The notes under the pieces were generated by a model. That model did no database searches, was not told the DNA's origin, and saw nothing but the letters and a program-made list of their open reading frames with translations. Positions 44,160-58,031 of a stretch of 64,000 nucleotides of DNA are shown piece by piece (the stretch's first letter is position 1; every line of letters begins with the position of its first letter). The stretch comes from Rhizophagus clarus (lineage: Eukaryota; Glomeromycota; Glomeromycetes; Glomerales; Glomeraceae). A program made the position numbers and the translations under genes. The DNA lies in contig BLAL01000281.1 in the NCBI GenBank assembly GCA_015698045.1, forward strand, positions 496,001 through 560,000. Reading direction: 5' to 3'.

Positions 44160-44862
44160 TTAAGTAATATGGTGGCTATCATCTATAAATCATACAGTCT
44201 GAAATTTTAAAAATGTGTTTATTTATATTGTGTAACTTGTTTTTATAATATTTTATTTAAATATAAATTTTGCCATATAAGTGGCAAAATTTTTTTTTGC
44301 CATATTCCATAGAATTTTTATGGATTCCATAAAAAATCCATGAAAAAAAATCCAAAATTTTTTATTTTTACTTACTAAAATTACCTATTTTTGATTTATA
44401 ATAGAACTTAATATTATTATTAAATCTTATAAAACAAATTAATAGAAATATGCAGTTCATGTTACTCTATCATTTTATCAGTTTAGTTTTTTTTTATATC
44501 ACTTGATTTATGATTTATAAAAATTTGAAGTCACATAATATTATGGTGGTTTATAAATGATAGCCATTATATTCATAATATTTATAGTATTTTCTTAAAA
44601 TCAATTTATATTTATTACAAAATTAATTGCTAATTACAGTAATTCAAAAATAGCAATAGTTTAAAAAATATTAAATATGTAAATTATAATTAATTAAATA
44701 AATTGATTTAAACCTATTTAAATATATTAAATAAAATTAAAATTAAAAAAAAAAATAAATTATTAATAAAAAAATAATTTTTTTTAAATAATAGTATAAA
44801 AAAAAAAAAACTTTTTATTGATCTATTTATAAATTTACATATTAAAAATTCTAATAATAATA

Positions 44863-44897
<35 letters not shown>

Positions 44898-44920
44898 TAA
44901 ATATTTTAAATAAATTTGAT
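44160..44920. other. AT-rich 3' flank, nothing recognised
   Basis: Composed of A/T-runs and short repeats. It probably includes the 3' untranslated region of the BCL7-like gene on the minus strand. Confidence 0.4.
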
Positions 44921-46798
44921 TTATGAATCTTGAATATTTTTTGTAAATACATCCAAATTAAATTGACCTTGTTCAATGTTATTTTCTTGTACATCTTTTT
45001 CTTTATCATGTTTCATAAAATCTATTACTTCATGTTCTTGATAAGGATTTTGAGATGAAGGATATTCACTTATTTGACTTTGTATATTACTTTGTTGTTC
45101 TTCAAATTTAATATGCAAATCAGTATATTCATTGGGTTGTTTATCAAAATCACTTAAAGCTTCTTCATATTCATCTTCATTTTGGCCTCCAAATTCACTT
45201 GTTCTTCCTAAGTATTCATTATCTTCATACTCACCTGTACTGCCAAATTCACTATTTCTAGTATTATATTCATTAATTCTGTATTCATTTGTTCTATCAT
45301 AATTATTATTTGCCTGATTATCAAAATCATTGCTTGTCTGATTATCAAAATTATTATTTGGTTGATTACTATAATCATTGTTTGCCTGATTAACATAATT
45401 ATTATTTGTCTGATTATTATAATCATTATTTGCTTGTCTATTGTATTCATTACTTGCTTGATTACCATATTCATCTGCCCTCTCACCATAATCATAATCA
45501 TCATCATCATCAATATTACCACTATAATCTTCAACATGATCATAATCTTCACCTTGACCATCATATTCTTCAGTTGGACCATTGTAATTTTCATTTCGAA
45601 CAACAATATATTCATCATTTTGAACCATATATTCCTCCTCATCCTCCTCGTCATCATCGACATCATCATCGTCATCATCATCATCATCCTCTTCATTTTG
45701 ATTAACTCTTTCATTATAATTATTAGTTGATTTACCTTGATTTTTGTCAAATATTCCACTACTAATGCTTGTTTGTTTGTTATAAATATTACTGATATTT
45801 ATATTATCATTAACTTGTTTTGTTTTTTCTTTGAATTCCATATTATCATCATTAGCCTTATCGTTCTTTTGGAACATCTGTTGTGATGTGATAATATCTT
45901 CCATTGGTTCTTCTTCGTCCTCCATTTCAGGACTATTTCCTACAGATGATTCTATATCATGTGGTGTATTATTATTGTTCGTTGTAATTGTTTCTCCAGG
46001 AGTGCTAACTGATGTAAATGATGCTTGTGATGCTTCACGAAGTAATGATGGTGCTTTTGGTATTGATAATAAATGTGGCAGTGGTCTCAAGAAATTTGTA
46101 GAATCAGGTTCGGTCTCTGATGGTTGAGGTGTTGACGCTTCTGTTGGTGGTTGTATAATTGATGCAGTTGGTGTTGGTGTATCCTAAATTTAATGTTATT
46201 GGCATTAATTGTTATTGGCATTTATAAAAATACATTACTCTAATATAAAAGACCGTCTCAGATTTGTAATAAATAGAAAAGATTAATGTAATATACCTCA
46301 ATAATTGGTTGCCGAGCTGGTGTTGTTACACTTCCTAGATCATCATCATCATCATCATTAAATGTTATTTTTCTATCAGCTAAAATCAATACAAAAAAAG
46401 AATCCTAAATTATTATCCTATCATTCAAGTAACTTGAATTTAAACATCAATAATGATTTAATCATCATCTTTAAGAAAATTTGTCCTATTCTTTACTTTT
46501 TTTTTTAAAAAAAAAGAAAATTTAGCAAATTCCATACATTTAACCCATTTCATTATTTTGAAACCTTTTGCTCCGTTAGAAGGATATTGCCACTTCCTTT
46601 CCCTAATATATACCAAATAATAACATTTAGATATTGGTAATAATAAATAAAAAAAAAAAAAAAACAAATAATAATTCAAAATTGGAAAAGAAGATACCAT
46701 GATTGAACTGGTTGTAATAACGAGCGTTTTAAACGATCATGGTCCGCCGCACCATACCCTCGAAAACCATGGTGACGTGAAGGTCTATTTGTTGACAT
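44921..46798 (-). CDS. BCL7-like protein, probable SWI/SNF subunit
   Basis: Four minus-strand exons join in phase: 46698-46798, 46538-46602, 46297-46379 and 44921-46183, giving 503 aa from ATG at 46798. Introns are GT-AG (GTATCT, GTATGG and GTATAT donors). Residues ~25-55 read RLKRSLLQPVQSWERKWQYP and GFKIMKWVKSDRK. This matches the BCL7 N-terminal signature of a W-x2-KW segment followed by a FKWV-like segment. BCL7 proteins are accessory subunits of animal SWI/SNF (BAF) chromatin remodellers, so a nuclear chromatin role is inferred. An Asp run and a Pro/Thr-rich linker follow. The long C-terminal half is acidic and Asn/Gln/Tyr-rich, with a Glu/Asp block and about ten NNDYxNQ-type repeats, likely disordered. 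The tail is much longer than in animal BCL7 (about 200 aa). Confidence 0.75.
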
Positions 46799-48076
46799 TC
46801 TTGTTTTTTTAAAAAAAAAACTTACTTAAATATAGTTACTAAAAATCTCGCTTTACGATAAACCTCAAACTAATAAAAAACAACTTTAAATAACAAAAAC
46901 AGCCAAGTGCATATATGGTAAAGTCACGTGTTTGTGAGCGCATGTTAACAAAAATGAACGAATGATCGAACACAGAAAAAATTGCCTTTTGAAAAAAAAG
47001 AGCAGAAACAATGAATGTAGCAATTTATAGTATTGGGAAAGCTTAATATTCTAACGTTTAACCGTCAAAAACTTGAGAAAAAAACTCACTCGCCATTCCA
47101 CCCACCAATTACGAAAACCGCTCCAAGAAAAAAAGCTTACCACTCAATATTTAAAATTCTTTCGTCATTAATAGCAAAGATGAATTAATTTTTTATTAGT
47201 ATTCACAAATTAACCTTAGAAAATAAAGGTATTTTGATTGGGCATCGCATCAAATATAGCAAATAGATTTAAACTTTGAGAAAGAAGCTCTATCTTATAA
47301 AAGTATACTTAAGTGTACTTTAGAGAATTTTATAATCTCTTCATTGATATTTATTTAAAATAAGCACCTGTAATAGAAATAGGTCATTGTAGTAACACAT
47401 CGTTAAAGTGCAAAAGAGCAAGTAATTTTTTCATAAATTTTTACACGTGTATATATTGTTTTTAAGTATAAATGAGAAATAAAGCTAATTACAATCATAT
47501 TGTAAGAAAACTAAAGCTAATAAAATTTTAAATAAATTCAACTTTTTATTACAAGAATAAATGACAAATTTTACTCAAAGTTGATAGATACTTTTGTCAG
47601 TTAGCAGATAATGCTAGGAAATTAACCGGGTTAGTAAAAGGGAAATAAACTATGTACATAAAGTAAATTTTACCTATTAAAAATATCTACTCTCAACTTG
47701 CAAAATCAAATGCACAAACAGTATATAAATGTAACGATTATTATACTCTAGGGGGATATATTTGCTATTGAAATAAAGAGAAAAAGAAATAATAAAAAGA
47801 AAAAGAAAATAAAGATGCAATAATAATAATAATAATAAATCCCAACTGTCCAACTACCAATATCAAATAAGAATAAAAATTCTTAACTGTACGTATTAAA
47901 ATACAGCTTCAGTTTTCTTTTTCTTATTGGTAGAAGAAATATCTTCGATCTTCTTTTTTTTATGATTAATGATTTTTATGGAGCTTTCTAATTATTTCAT
48001 ACGAATATTATTGAAGAACGTAGATCACGACCTAAATAAATTGCTGGAACTTGAATTTTGTAATGTGAGTATAATC
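46799..48076. promoter_or_regulatory. Intergenic region upstream of the BCL7-like gene
   Basis: A 1.28 kb gap between the BCL7-like start and the bZIP gene stop, both on the minus strand. It should contain the BCL7-like promoter and the bZIP 3' UTR (TAATAATAATAATAATAAAT at 47821-47840). No defined motif was identified. Confidence 0.35.
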
Positions 48077-49791
48077 TTATTTGTCTTCCAATTTAACCAA
48101 AACAGCTTCTAATTCTTCTTCAGGTACAACTGGACCGTTGCCTGAACACTTAGCCTTAGCTTTTAGTTCAGAACAAAGTTGATCGATTTCATCACCCTCT
48201 AAATCGTCAAACTTTGGGTGCTGTTGTATCCTTTCCCATACCTTATTACATGATAAAAATCTCTTATTACTAATTTCATCAAACGATGAAATTAGACCTA
48301 GAGGGTTCCTATGTTCTTCAGACGGAGTAGCCATTGGTTCAAAAGTTCCAAAACCTTGGAAATTGTCTTCAAAAAGCGGCGGTAGTGGAGTAGATTCGGA
48401 AAAAGGATTATCAATATTAGGAGTAAACGGTGTTGGATCCCGATATTGTGTGAATGTGGACGGTAATTTACTAGATTCACCTGTTGAACTTAATTTACTA
48501 TTTTTCTTTTTATCTTTGCAAATATTTTCTGTAAACTTTTCACAAAACTCTTCCGCACTTTGAGGTTTAGAAGAATGTGACTGTGAAGATGTGATAACTG
48601 AGGGAAGAGGACTAATAGTTGTAGGCTCTAATGTACTAGAATTAGGTTGTTGTTGGGGAGAATTACTTGATGATATATCTCTTACATCTGAGTTATTATC
48701 TGAATCCCCAACAGAACCTGTAACAGACGGTGAACTTGGTTCCTCATCACTTGCATTTGAGGATGGAGGTGTGTATGATGGGATATTTAATGTAGTTGTT
48801 TTCGGCTCTGATGATTGCTCAGACGTTGTTGTAGTTGTTGCAAGAAGTTCACTAATATCAGAATTAGTCGCATCATTCGCTTTGTCCAGTGGGAAGTCAA
48901 AAGTGAAACTTGTTTGTTTTAATATGAAATTTTCAGCTTGTAATTGTTCAACAAGTGACTTTAATTGTTGATTTTCTTGAACGCTTTTAGCTGACATAGA
49001 TTCAAGCTCTTTAATTTTATTTTCGAGTTCTTTAACATAACGTTCCTTTCGTTCTCGAAATGCACGTTGAGCAGCCCTATTCTGTGCTTTACGTTTCTGT
49101 AATATAAAGAAAAACATAACGAATAAAATATTTATTTTTTTTAAAAAAAAAAAAAAAAAAAAAAATCAAATAAATTATATAAAAGAAACTTACTGAACTA
49201 GGAGTATTAGTTAATGGTTTTCTACCCGGTTTTTTTTTCTGAGGTTCAGTTGGTTGTTCAGACTGTACATCTGAACCTGTTTTATTAGTTTCCGCTTCAG
49301 CTTTATTATTAAATAAAAATGTCAGTTTTTCATAAGAATTTAATTAAAAAAAAAATGATTTTTTATTTACTTTCTGCTGTAAGATCTGGATGTGGCACAG
49401 AAGAAATATTTAGATTGTCTATGTAAAGAAAAACAAATAAAGTTTATAAAGACAAAATAATAATAATAAAAAAAAAAAAAAAAAAAAAAAAAATTTTTTT
49501 CAATATTATTAAGAACTCTTAACTAAAAAAAAGTACAAATAAAAAGAACTTTTATTATAACATACGATTAACTTTAGAAGGATTTTGTTGAGCAACGTCT
49601 TCCAACATTTCTAATTTTCGTTTTTGGTCCTCGTCATATCTATATTGATCGTTATGTGCAATAGCAGCAGCTAATAATTTTTGTGCCTCTAAATTATCTT
49701 CAAGAGTAAAATCCCAAGGGAAGTTATTGTCATTCATATTGAAAACAGAATTTGAATTATCAAAGTTTGTTGTAGAGAAGAAAGGATCCAT
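48077..49791 (-). CDS. Yap1/Pap1-type bZIP transcription factor, redox-sensing
   Basis: Exons 49566-49791, 49371-49418, 49194-49300 and 48077-49096 join in phase into 466 aa (MDPFFSTTNFDNSN...). The basic region at residues 128-147 is KRKAQNRAAQRAFRERKERY, with NxxAQxxFR characteristic of fungal AP-1 factors, followed by a leucine zipper to about 190. An N-terminal Cys pair lies at 312 and 320 (EEFCEKFTENIC). The C-terminal Cys-rich domain has Cys410, Cys435 and Cys444 (SCNKVWERIQQHPKF, QLCSELKAKAKCS). In Yap1/Pap1, peroxide forms disulfides between these domains, masks the Crm1 export signal and retains the factor in the nucleus to induce antioxidant genes. All required cysteines are present. 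The Ser/Thr/Pro-rich middle is family-typical. It is divergent from the glutathionyl-hydroquinone reductase gene. Confidence 0.93.
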
Positions 49792-51383
49792 AACGCTTAA
49801 AAAAAAAAATATAGATTTAGGTCAAAAAAGAAAAGATTCTGGGAAAAAATTTTTTTTTTTTTTAGAATGACGAATTTTAACTCTATATAAAGAAAAAACT
49901 CATGAGACATTTTGAAAATTTTAATTGGTTATTGGAAACACGTCATTGTTTAATAAACATTCCATATTTGTAAGTTTATGTAGTATCTAAAACTTTTTTC
50001 GTAATACAAATTTTAATGATATCAATTTTAACGGCGAGTGACTTAATATAAAGTAATTTAATCATTTAAATTTGTATCACAACGAATTTGAATTTGGTAA
50101 TCCTCAGAGAATAAAAAGAAAAAAACTAGTAGTACAATGAATAACTGATTTTCCTTGAATGTTACTCTATGAGCAAGGTTAAAAAAAAACGTGGTATCAA
50201 AAGGAAAATATTAATTATAAAATATTTTTAAACGTATTCTAAAGGGTTTTTTTTTTCCTTGCGGTCTTGCGGCAGTTACGTCATAGACAAAAATATCAAA
50301 AATAAAAAAAAAAAAAAGATGAAAAAAAAAAAAGATTTAAGCCAGATTGATGGGTAAATTCCCAAATTCATAAAACTCATATTACTTTTTTAAAGATCTG
50401 TGAAGATACCGTGAAATTTTCTCATATTCTATTGTCATTCCGCAGTTTAATGTTCATCAAAATTTGCCGAAATTCCGAAAACGGCAAATTATAAAAATTT
50501 GAACCGGTAGATCATTACCAATTTAAAATAATTATCCGATAAAAAATAAACAAGATTAAAAAACGTTATCAGATAAACCTGCATATCTCAATAAAAGCGG
50601 ATATTTAATTCAAGATATACAACTCTTTCTATGGATTATAAAAAGAGTTATGGTTTAATACTAACTTATTAAGGCACCTTCCTTATTTTCGTGAACAACA
50701 AATCTGCAAATTGATTCACCAAGATTCGCGCGGCAATTCGCGGCATTTTCAATGAATTTTAAAAAATTAGATAAGAACGTCACATGAACAAATTTCTGTA
50801 ACAATCCTCAGTTTCAAAAATATATGCAGTGTAAAATAATTCCGCAGTTGAATTTGAAAATCTTTACCTTAAAATTAACTCGTCATAAAATGCTAGAAAG
50901 AACTTCTTTTTAATCCATAATTCGTTTATATATATAATTATTATATGTAAAAGCAAAAGTATCACATGCATGAATAATATGCAAAGACATAAAGTGATCG
51001 AATGTGTAACTTTTGAGTTACCTTTGTGGGAATCCAAATTCTGAAATGGTTAAATTTTTTAAATTTTAAAAGAACGCCTCTTAAAAAAAAATCGTAGAAT
51101 TTTTTGAGCACCGCAGTATTCTGATTGCGTGATTCCTATTTTGCGTACCTTATTGGTTATTGATGACATTTAACAATTTTGTAAGCAATAATTCATTCGA
51201 TTAATAATAATATGATGATATTATCATTGATGAATAATGATGATTTAATTATTTATATATATAGAAAGTTACTTGACGTTAATGCCAAAATTTATATAAA
51301 TCCGTTTGATTTTTATGTCAAATTTTCTGAAACTTTATTCTTTAAATAGAATTTGTAGAGCCAATTTTGAATTCATTCGCATC
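49792..51383. promoter_or_regulatory. Divergent promoter region between bZIP and reductase genes
   Basis: 1.59 kb between two start codons facing away. Poly(A/T) tracts (49800, 49850, 50220 and 50290-50340) are typical nucleosome-excluding elements. TATATATAATTATTATATG occurs at about 50930. No exact TTACTAA-type Yap1 site was noted by eye, but the region was not searched exhaustively. Confidence 0.4.
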
Positions 51384-51603
51384 ATGTCCACCCTTAAGTA
51401 AATGTTTTAAATTTATTTAGATTATCTACATCTATATTTTTTATCTTCAATTTTTATTAAAAAAATTATAGTAAGGACCACCCCGAAATCCTTAAATGGG
51501 CCTCCTCTGATGGTGAATTTCGCAGAAAAGCTTCTAGTTTTCGTAATACAATCAACAAAGATCAAAATGCAACTTATACTCCTGAAAAGTAATTTTATAA
51601 TTT

Positions 51604-51651
<48 letters not shown>

Positions 51652-53164
51652 CTTAAATCCATTAACCATAGTTCTTTATTTTTCTTTTAAAAATACAGAG
51701 ACAGATATCATTTGTATATTAGTTGGGCTTGTCCTTGGGTAACTTGACTTATTTATATTCATTTTTTGTTTATTAATTTTTAATTAAAGTTAATCGATTA
51801 GGCACATCGAACCGTTATCGTCCGTTCACTTAAAAATCTTGATAATGTGATTGGGTTAAGTGTTGTCGATTATTTTCTGGGCGAAAAGGGATGGAAATTT
51901 AGCTCCCCTGAAGAAACGCCTGGTGCTATTCCTGATAATATTAATAACGCTCAATATCTTAGGGAATTATATTTCAAAACTGACCCCAATTATAATGGAA
52001 GGTAAAATAATTTCACATTGTGAGAATTTTTTTTCTTAAAATATTAATTTTTGTATTGTTCTTTTAGATTTACTGTGCCCGTTCTTTGGGACAAAAAAAC
52101 TCAAACAATAGGTAAAAAAAAAAAAAAATTTATATTTCCATTTTGAGAACAATCGAAGTTCTAATTAATGAAAAATCATATGATTCTTCTTTTCACGTGA
52201 CTGCTTCTCAGTTAATAATGAATCCAGTGAAATTATCCGCATTTTTAATGATGCGTTCGATGATTTTACTCCTGAAACAAAAGGAATAACTTATTATCCC
52301 GAAAATTTACGTTCACAAATCGATGAAATTAACGAATGGGTTTATGACACGGTTAATAATGGCGTGTACAAATGTGGCTTCGCTACGACTCAAGAAGCTT
52401 GTAAGCAATTTGTAATTTATTTATTATAATGATAGCTAAGGTTGCGTGGCGTACAACCTAAGCGGGTTGTAAATACTATGCTATTGTGGTTAACTAAAAG
52501 ATGATTTATAATTACTTGATTTTTAATTATCAAACCATTTATTATTATTATTTAGATGATCGTAATATTGAACCACTTTTTAAGTCATTGGATCGATTGG
52601 AAGAAATCCTTTCAAAAAATGAATTCCTCGTAGGAAATACTTTTACTGAAGCTGATATTAGACTCTGGACAACTATTATTAGGTAATTGATAATTTTTAA
52701 TTACTTTTTTTTCTATATTTATCATTTAACAATAACCATATATTATTATTATTTTAGATTTGATCCTGTGTATCATACACATTTTAAAACTAATAAAAAG
52801 TCAATTGCACATGATTATCCTAATATTCTTCGTTGGGCTAGGCAAATTTATCAAATTCCTAAAAGTTAGTCATATATGAATTCAAATTTTTGTAAATCCA
52901 AATAATTTTATAATTTACCTTTTTTCTTTTTCTAGTTTCTGATACCGTTAATATGTATCATATTAAGCATCATTACTTTGAAAGTCATAAACAAATCAAT
53001 CCAACTGGGATAGTTCCCGTTAATAATGGTCCAGGTAAATTTTATAATCTTGATAATTATTGTCATTCATTAATACTCTTTTTTTTTTTTTATTTTTTAA
53101 TTCATTCTCTATTTTTATTTTTATAGATCTTGCTCATCCTATTATTAAACCAAAAAATGCTTAA
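51384..53164 (+). CDS. Glutathionyl-hydroquinone reductase (Xi-class GST, ECM4/GTO/YqjG family)
   Basis: Ten exons with GT-AG introns join in phase: 51384-51397, 51472-51588, 51699-51738, 51802-52001, 52068-52111, 52212-52400, 52556-52682, 52758-52864, 52936-53034 and 53127-53164, giving 324 aa. The thioredoxin-fold catalytic motif is CPWAHR (YISWACPWAHRTVIV; Cys55). The helical C-terminal domain includes NEFLVGNTFTEADIRLW, RFDPVYHTHFKTNKK and NMYHIKHHYFESH, all hallmarks of this class. These enzymes use glutathione to reduce glutathionyl-hydroquinones, releasing GSSG, in quinone and oxidative-stress metabolism, mostly in the cytosol. Length agrees with the family (about 320-330 aa). The phase-1 splice between exons 5 and 6 produces TIVNNESSEI. 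The 3' end is 63 bp from the converging hydrolase stop. Confidence 0.93.
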
Positions 53165-53227
53165 AATAATATATTGTACATATAAATAAGATATTCATGT
53201 ATTTTTATTATTTTATCTAAAAATATA

Positions 53228-54516
53228 TTATTTTGTTTCATTTATGAACTTGTTTATTGTTTCCACGTATCCTCTATGAGTATATGTATCCATATGTAAT
53301 GCTTTGTCAAAATTAACCCATACCTTCTTTTCAGATTTTTCGGCCAATTTATATAATTTCAACATCTGCTCCTGAGGGATAATTTCATCATTACGCGATG
53401 ATAAAAATAATATAGGAATTGTAATTTCCTGAATTAATCGTGAATTTTCCCATTTATTCCAAAGTACAAATGGTAAACGTACAAGATATTTATAAGGCAA
53501 CCAGTTTTGAGGATAAATTGTTTCAACCATATCTTTTATAGAAGTAAAAGTATTCTCAATAATAATTCCTCTTAAATCTTTTTGAATATTTGGTTGAGAA
53601 GCTAAATAAAGTCCAACGGCACCTCCCAAGGAATGTCCATAAACATAAAGAGGATTTTTCGGGAAAAGTTTTCTCACAAACTCGTAAATTGCTATTGAAT
53701 CCTTTTGAAGCCCATACTCAGAAGGTGAACCAGTTGAAAGCCAATAACCTCTATAACTTATAGCGGCTATATTCAAGTTTGAGATTGAACTTGTTGGAGG
53801 AAGTAAAAGACGGGAGAAAAGTGGTAATCGAAGTAGCATATTTCCAGCATTACTAATGAATGAGATTATCAAGTTATTAGGACAATGCTGACTGCATGAA
53901 TGTATATTTAACTTACCCTTGAAAATAGATCATAACTGGAACATCGTCTCTATTACGCACATCATCAGCTTCTTCTTCCCCCAATTTTGTTAAAATAATT
54001 CCAGCTAGCTTACACTTATCAACAGTTTCGACGGTTACTTGTTTGCATGCCAACCTTTTATCAATTAAGGACTCATCAAAGGGAAGCTTACGTCCATCCC
54101 AAGGTAAAAATGGCATATATATCAACTTGTTTTGAAATAACGTTAATACAGTACACTATTAAATAGACAATAAAGTGAAAATAAAGTTTTTTTTTCATTT
54201 ATTAAAGAATATCACCAACATACCAAACCTTATAAAGGTAAATTCCTAAAGGAACACCAAAAAATAAACACAACATAGTCGTCCATGAGAATTGTTGTAT
54301 CGTCTCATTGGAAGTTAATGAAGTAAAATCTCTCAATTGTGACAAACTTCGTTTTTGAAAAAACGTGTTCACCGTTAAAGGCTTAAGTCTTTTTAGACCA
54401 AGAAATGATTTCCTTCTAAAACTTGAATATTTTGAATGAAAGAGCGTATTACGAAAAATTAGTTTTCGCATTATCAAAAAATGCCGATAACAGATAGTAA
54501 AAAAAGTTATTTTCAC
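53228..54516 (-). CDS. Alpha/beta hydrolase, Bem46/ABHD13-type, membrane-anchored
   Basis: Exons at about 54229-54516, 53917-54155 and 53228-53852 join in phase into 383 aa. The first donor is uncertain (GTTTGG at 54228; an in-phase alternative is at 54219). The N-terminus is basic, with a predicted transmembrane segment at ~77-96 (MLCLFFGVPLGIYLY). Then come QNKLIYMPFLPWDGR, the oxyanion region YFQGNAGNM, nucleophile Ser250 in GHSLGG, and candidate acid Asp331 (SSRNDEIIP) and His362 (ALHMDTY), which complete the triad. The order matches Bem46/ABHD13, ER or membrane-associated serine hydrolases of unclear substrate, linked to cell polarity in fungi. Initiation could instead be at the second Met (MRKLIFRN), which would give a more mitochondrial-like leader. 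It converges with the reductase gene. Confidence 0.88.
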
Positions 54517-57500
54517 GCGTTAAAAATGTTAATCAGTTATAATGCTTACACGGGATCATCCAAGATGGCGTGCTTTTTTTTCCCATTTAAAGAGCGAGTT
54601 AAAAATGAGTTTATACGTTCATGTTGTTGCTAAAATATTTCGGAGAAATTTTCTTCTAATATTTAGCCATTGTTAGTTTCTGTCGTTGAAGCAAAAGACT
54701 TTATTTGACGAAAGAGGGAAAACTATAGCTTAAAATGTAATGAACTGTGTATAAAAGATAACTACATTGGATATAAGTCGTGATTTCTCTTATCATTTTA
54801 ATATATAGAATATTTGACATTAGAAATATTACGGCTTGAAGCTGAATTAATTCCAGAATTTACTAATATTATCACTTTTTATAGGAATTGGTTTATTTAA
54901 CCAGAGCATTTAACGCATTAATGGCAGCCGCAGCTTTGAAACAGCAGATAATTACCATATATTAAACAACCATGTTTCATTTTTCAAATTTTTTAATTGT
55001 TATTCTAATTCTGGGAGAAGGGAGAAATGAAGTAAAAGGGAGAGATCCTAAACGGAATCAAAAAAAAAAAAAACAGTGAACACACACACGAAGAGTTATA
55101 TATAGGAGCAGTGGAGACCCAGGAATATATTAAGTCAAGTTCGGAGCGTTTTCAATGATCTCGAACAAAAATTACAAATTTCTTTTCCGACGTATTTCCA
55201 CCATCAGCAAATATGAGTAATGGGAGGATCATTGCAACTTTTTTCGAAATTAATATATGTTCCGAAAATGACTATTTTTAGATGTAAGAGGTGGTCAAGT
55301 AAAATTTGTCTTTATAGATATATATATTTGTATTGATTTATAATTTTATACTGTACACTACTAAAATATAATATCTTAATATAAAATATAATAGATTTAT
55401 GGAAATAAAGATGATATCTGAGAGAGTTACATTAATACTCATTTAGTACTCGCTGTAAATCTCTTAATAATTAATGTGCCCGTTATCAAATATATCTGTT
55501 TCACGTGAATAATATTACTACCATAACGAACATTCATTCATGCAATGTGTTCGGTTGTCTCAATGCATGCAATTTGATATAATTAAAAGTTATTGGATAT
55601 TTATTATGAAAATTGTATAAATGGTTCCCATCAAAGTTATGATTCAACTAATATCCAAAAGCAATTACAACAATATAACTTTTTTTTTTAAATTAATAAA
55701 ACAAATTCCAATTATTTATCAAAATATGTTTCGTTAGGATCATAAATAAATACTATTCTTTCTAAATAATTTCTTGATTTGATTGACCATAACTTTTTCC
55801 AAGTAAAACCACAGATCCTTCTAAAACTAAGTGTTTACATATTCATTTCACTGTATCTGCAGTTTATCTATTATAGAACCATCTAAGCTCCAAACATGTG
55901 TTTTAATATAATACCTATCTGCAATATATATTAAGAGGATGATCCAATCCACTAATTCACCACCAAGAAATTTCCGAATCAAGTATAGATCTCTTCGACG
56001 GATTTTTTCTTTCCGAAGATTTTATCGTCGCTGGATAAGTCGGTCTATTAAATGCGAAGCCAGGTTCTCGAATAATTCACTTTGTATAAAGTTTTCCAAT
56101 AAGGTTGGAGGGAAATTTATGATCTAAATAAATAAATTAAAATAAAGTACTTAATTTGTTCGTAATAAATTTGAACTTTAAATAAGCTGGTTCTCTGAGG
56201 CCAAATACGCTTTTTAAATATTTCATCCATTTATTTATTTGTTTGTTTGTTTGTTGTTTTTTTTTTTTTTTTTTTTTTTTCTGAAAACTACTTTTGTAAA
56301 GTGAAACTCGTTTATGATTTCAAAGTTTAAAAAATTAAAGAGCAAAAAAAGGCAATAAATTTTAGAAAAAATAAGGAAATTTAACATGATCAAATTCAGT
56401 ACGGGAGGGAAGCACAAATATCAAAATTTGACACAATTTGTCAAATGACCCTGTTTTAGATAAAAAGTGCGGTTCGGACTTTTGACACGTCCAAAAAAAC
56501 GTTTTTTGTAATGTACAAAGTCACCTGAATTTATTTTTTAGAACTGACAGAGTACTGACAGGGGATGAAAGATGAATATTTGGTCGTCAAAAGACGTCAT
56601 ATATATATATATATATTATATTATTAATATAATATATATATATTTATTTAATTTATATATACAATATATAACGTTTGTGCCAAATTTTTAAATTGTGGAA
56701 AAGAAAAAATAAATATTTGTAATAAACAAAATAAAAAATTAAACAAAATTGGGAATTTAGAAAACTCGTGTTCTATAATCGGTGGATCATCAAAAAAAAG
56801 AGATTTTCATTGTTTGCAATAATTAAAATTGGAATTTTTGGTGAGAATCAAAAATTAAGAGCGTCAGTTTTTTTTTTCTTTTTATAGATTTCCTTATTAT
56901 AAATAGTAATTAATTATTAATAACCTGTCAATTACTTGACAAGGAAACTTGATTGATGTGATTGTTGTTGATCTTATAAAACTTTCTACATTATATAATA
57001 TGTATTTGCATGTATTGAATGTATGATTTGCCATATATGAAAGTGATGTCAAATGAAGAGCTTTTGACGCTGGAAATTTGGTGAGACAGTCATCACTTCG
57101 TCACCGTTTTAGAACTAGATCATCATCATTTTGAAAAAAGAGCGAATTTCTCATCGGGAATACATTAAATAATTCTATATTCATCAATACGGATATACGG
57201 AGATAATATTCCTACATCATTTCAATGAAAATTATTTAATTATAAAATGAATAAATGATTGGTGATCGGAATTCATATATATATATATATATTATTATTA
57301 TTATTATTATTTTTAATGCAATCATTGCAATCTTTTATTAATAAAAAAAATATAAGCAAAAATAAAAAAAAAAAATTTAAATAGTAAAAAATTTTTTTTT
57401 ATGAAAATATAGTTATAAACTGTCAAAATGAGAATATTCTAATTATATTTTTTAAAAAAAAAATTCTATTTATTTATTTATTTATCTGATTAAAAGTCCT

Positions 57501-57576
57501 ATAATAGGTTAATTGTTTAGATTGTTCTTGTTTTGTCTCTATTGATTGATGTAACTCTGATTTAATAATATTAATA

Positions 57577-57608
<32 letters not shown>

Positions 57609-57986
57609 CAACGATTCGTTTATAGTTGTTTTAATGCGGAAAAACTAAAAAAAAAGCTAGAAAAAAGAATATTTAATAAAAAAAAAAAGTGTTTCAGTTC
57701 GGAATTTGAGTCCCAAAATACTTTCGCCTAAACCCTCAAAAACATTTACAATTGAGAACCAATGAACACTGAAAGATCCAGCCCAATTTCCCAAATCGAA
57801 AGTAAAATAAAAATAAAGTTTTTTTTTTTTTTCTCGTCTGAAATAATAATAATGATGATAATCAAGGATTGTTACGGTTTTAGTGGTACACCCATTATTA
57901 TTAATATTTGTATTCCAATAAATAATAAGAGAAAAATTCGGATTACCGCAAGTCCGGAACACAAGAAGTCCATTAAAAATTCTCAC

Positions 57987-58031
<45 letters not shown>

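Noticed and set aside
45208-45759. Met-rich and His-rich frames over the BCL7-like gene (both strands)
   Set aside because: Shadows of the Asp/Asn-rich coding exon in other frames.
48591-48971. Plus-strand frame opposite the bZIP gene
   Set aside because: Antisense shadow of the Ser/Thr-rich part of the bZIP exon.
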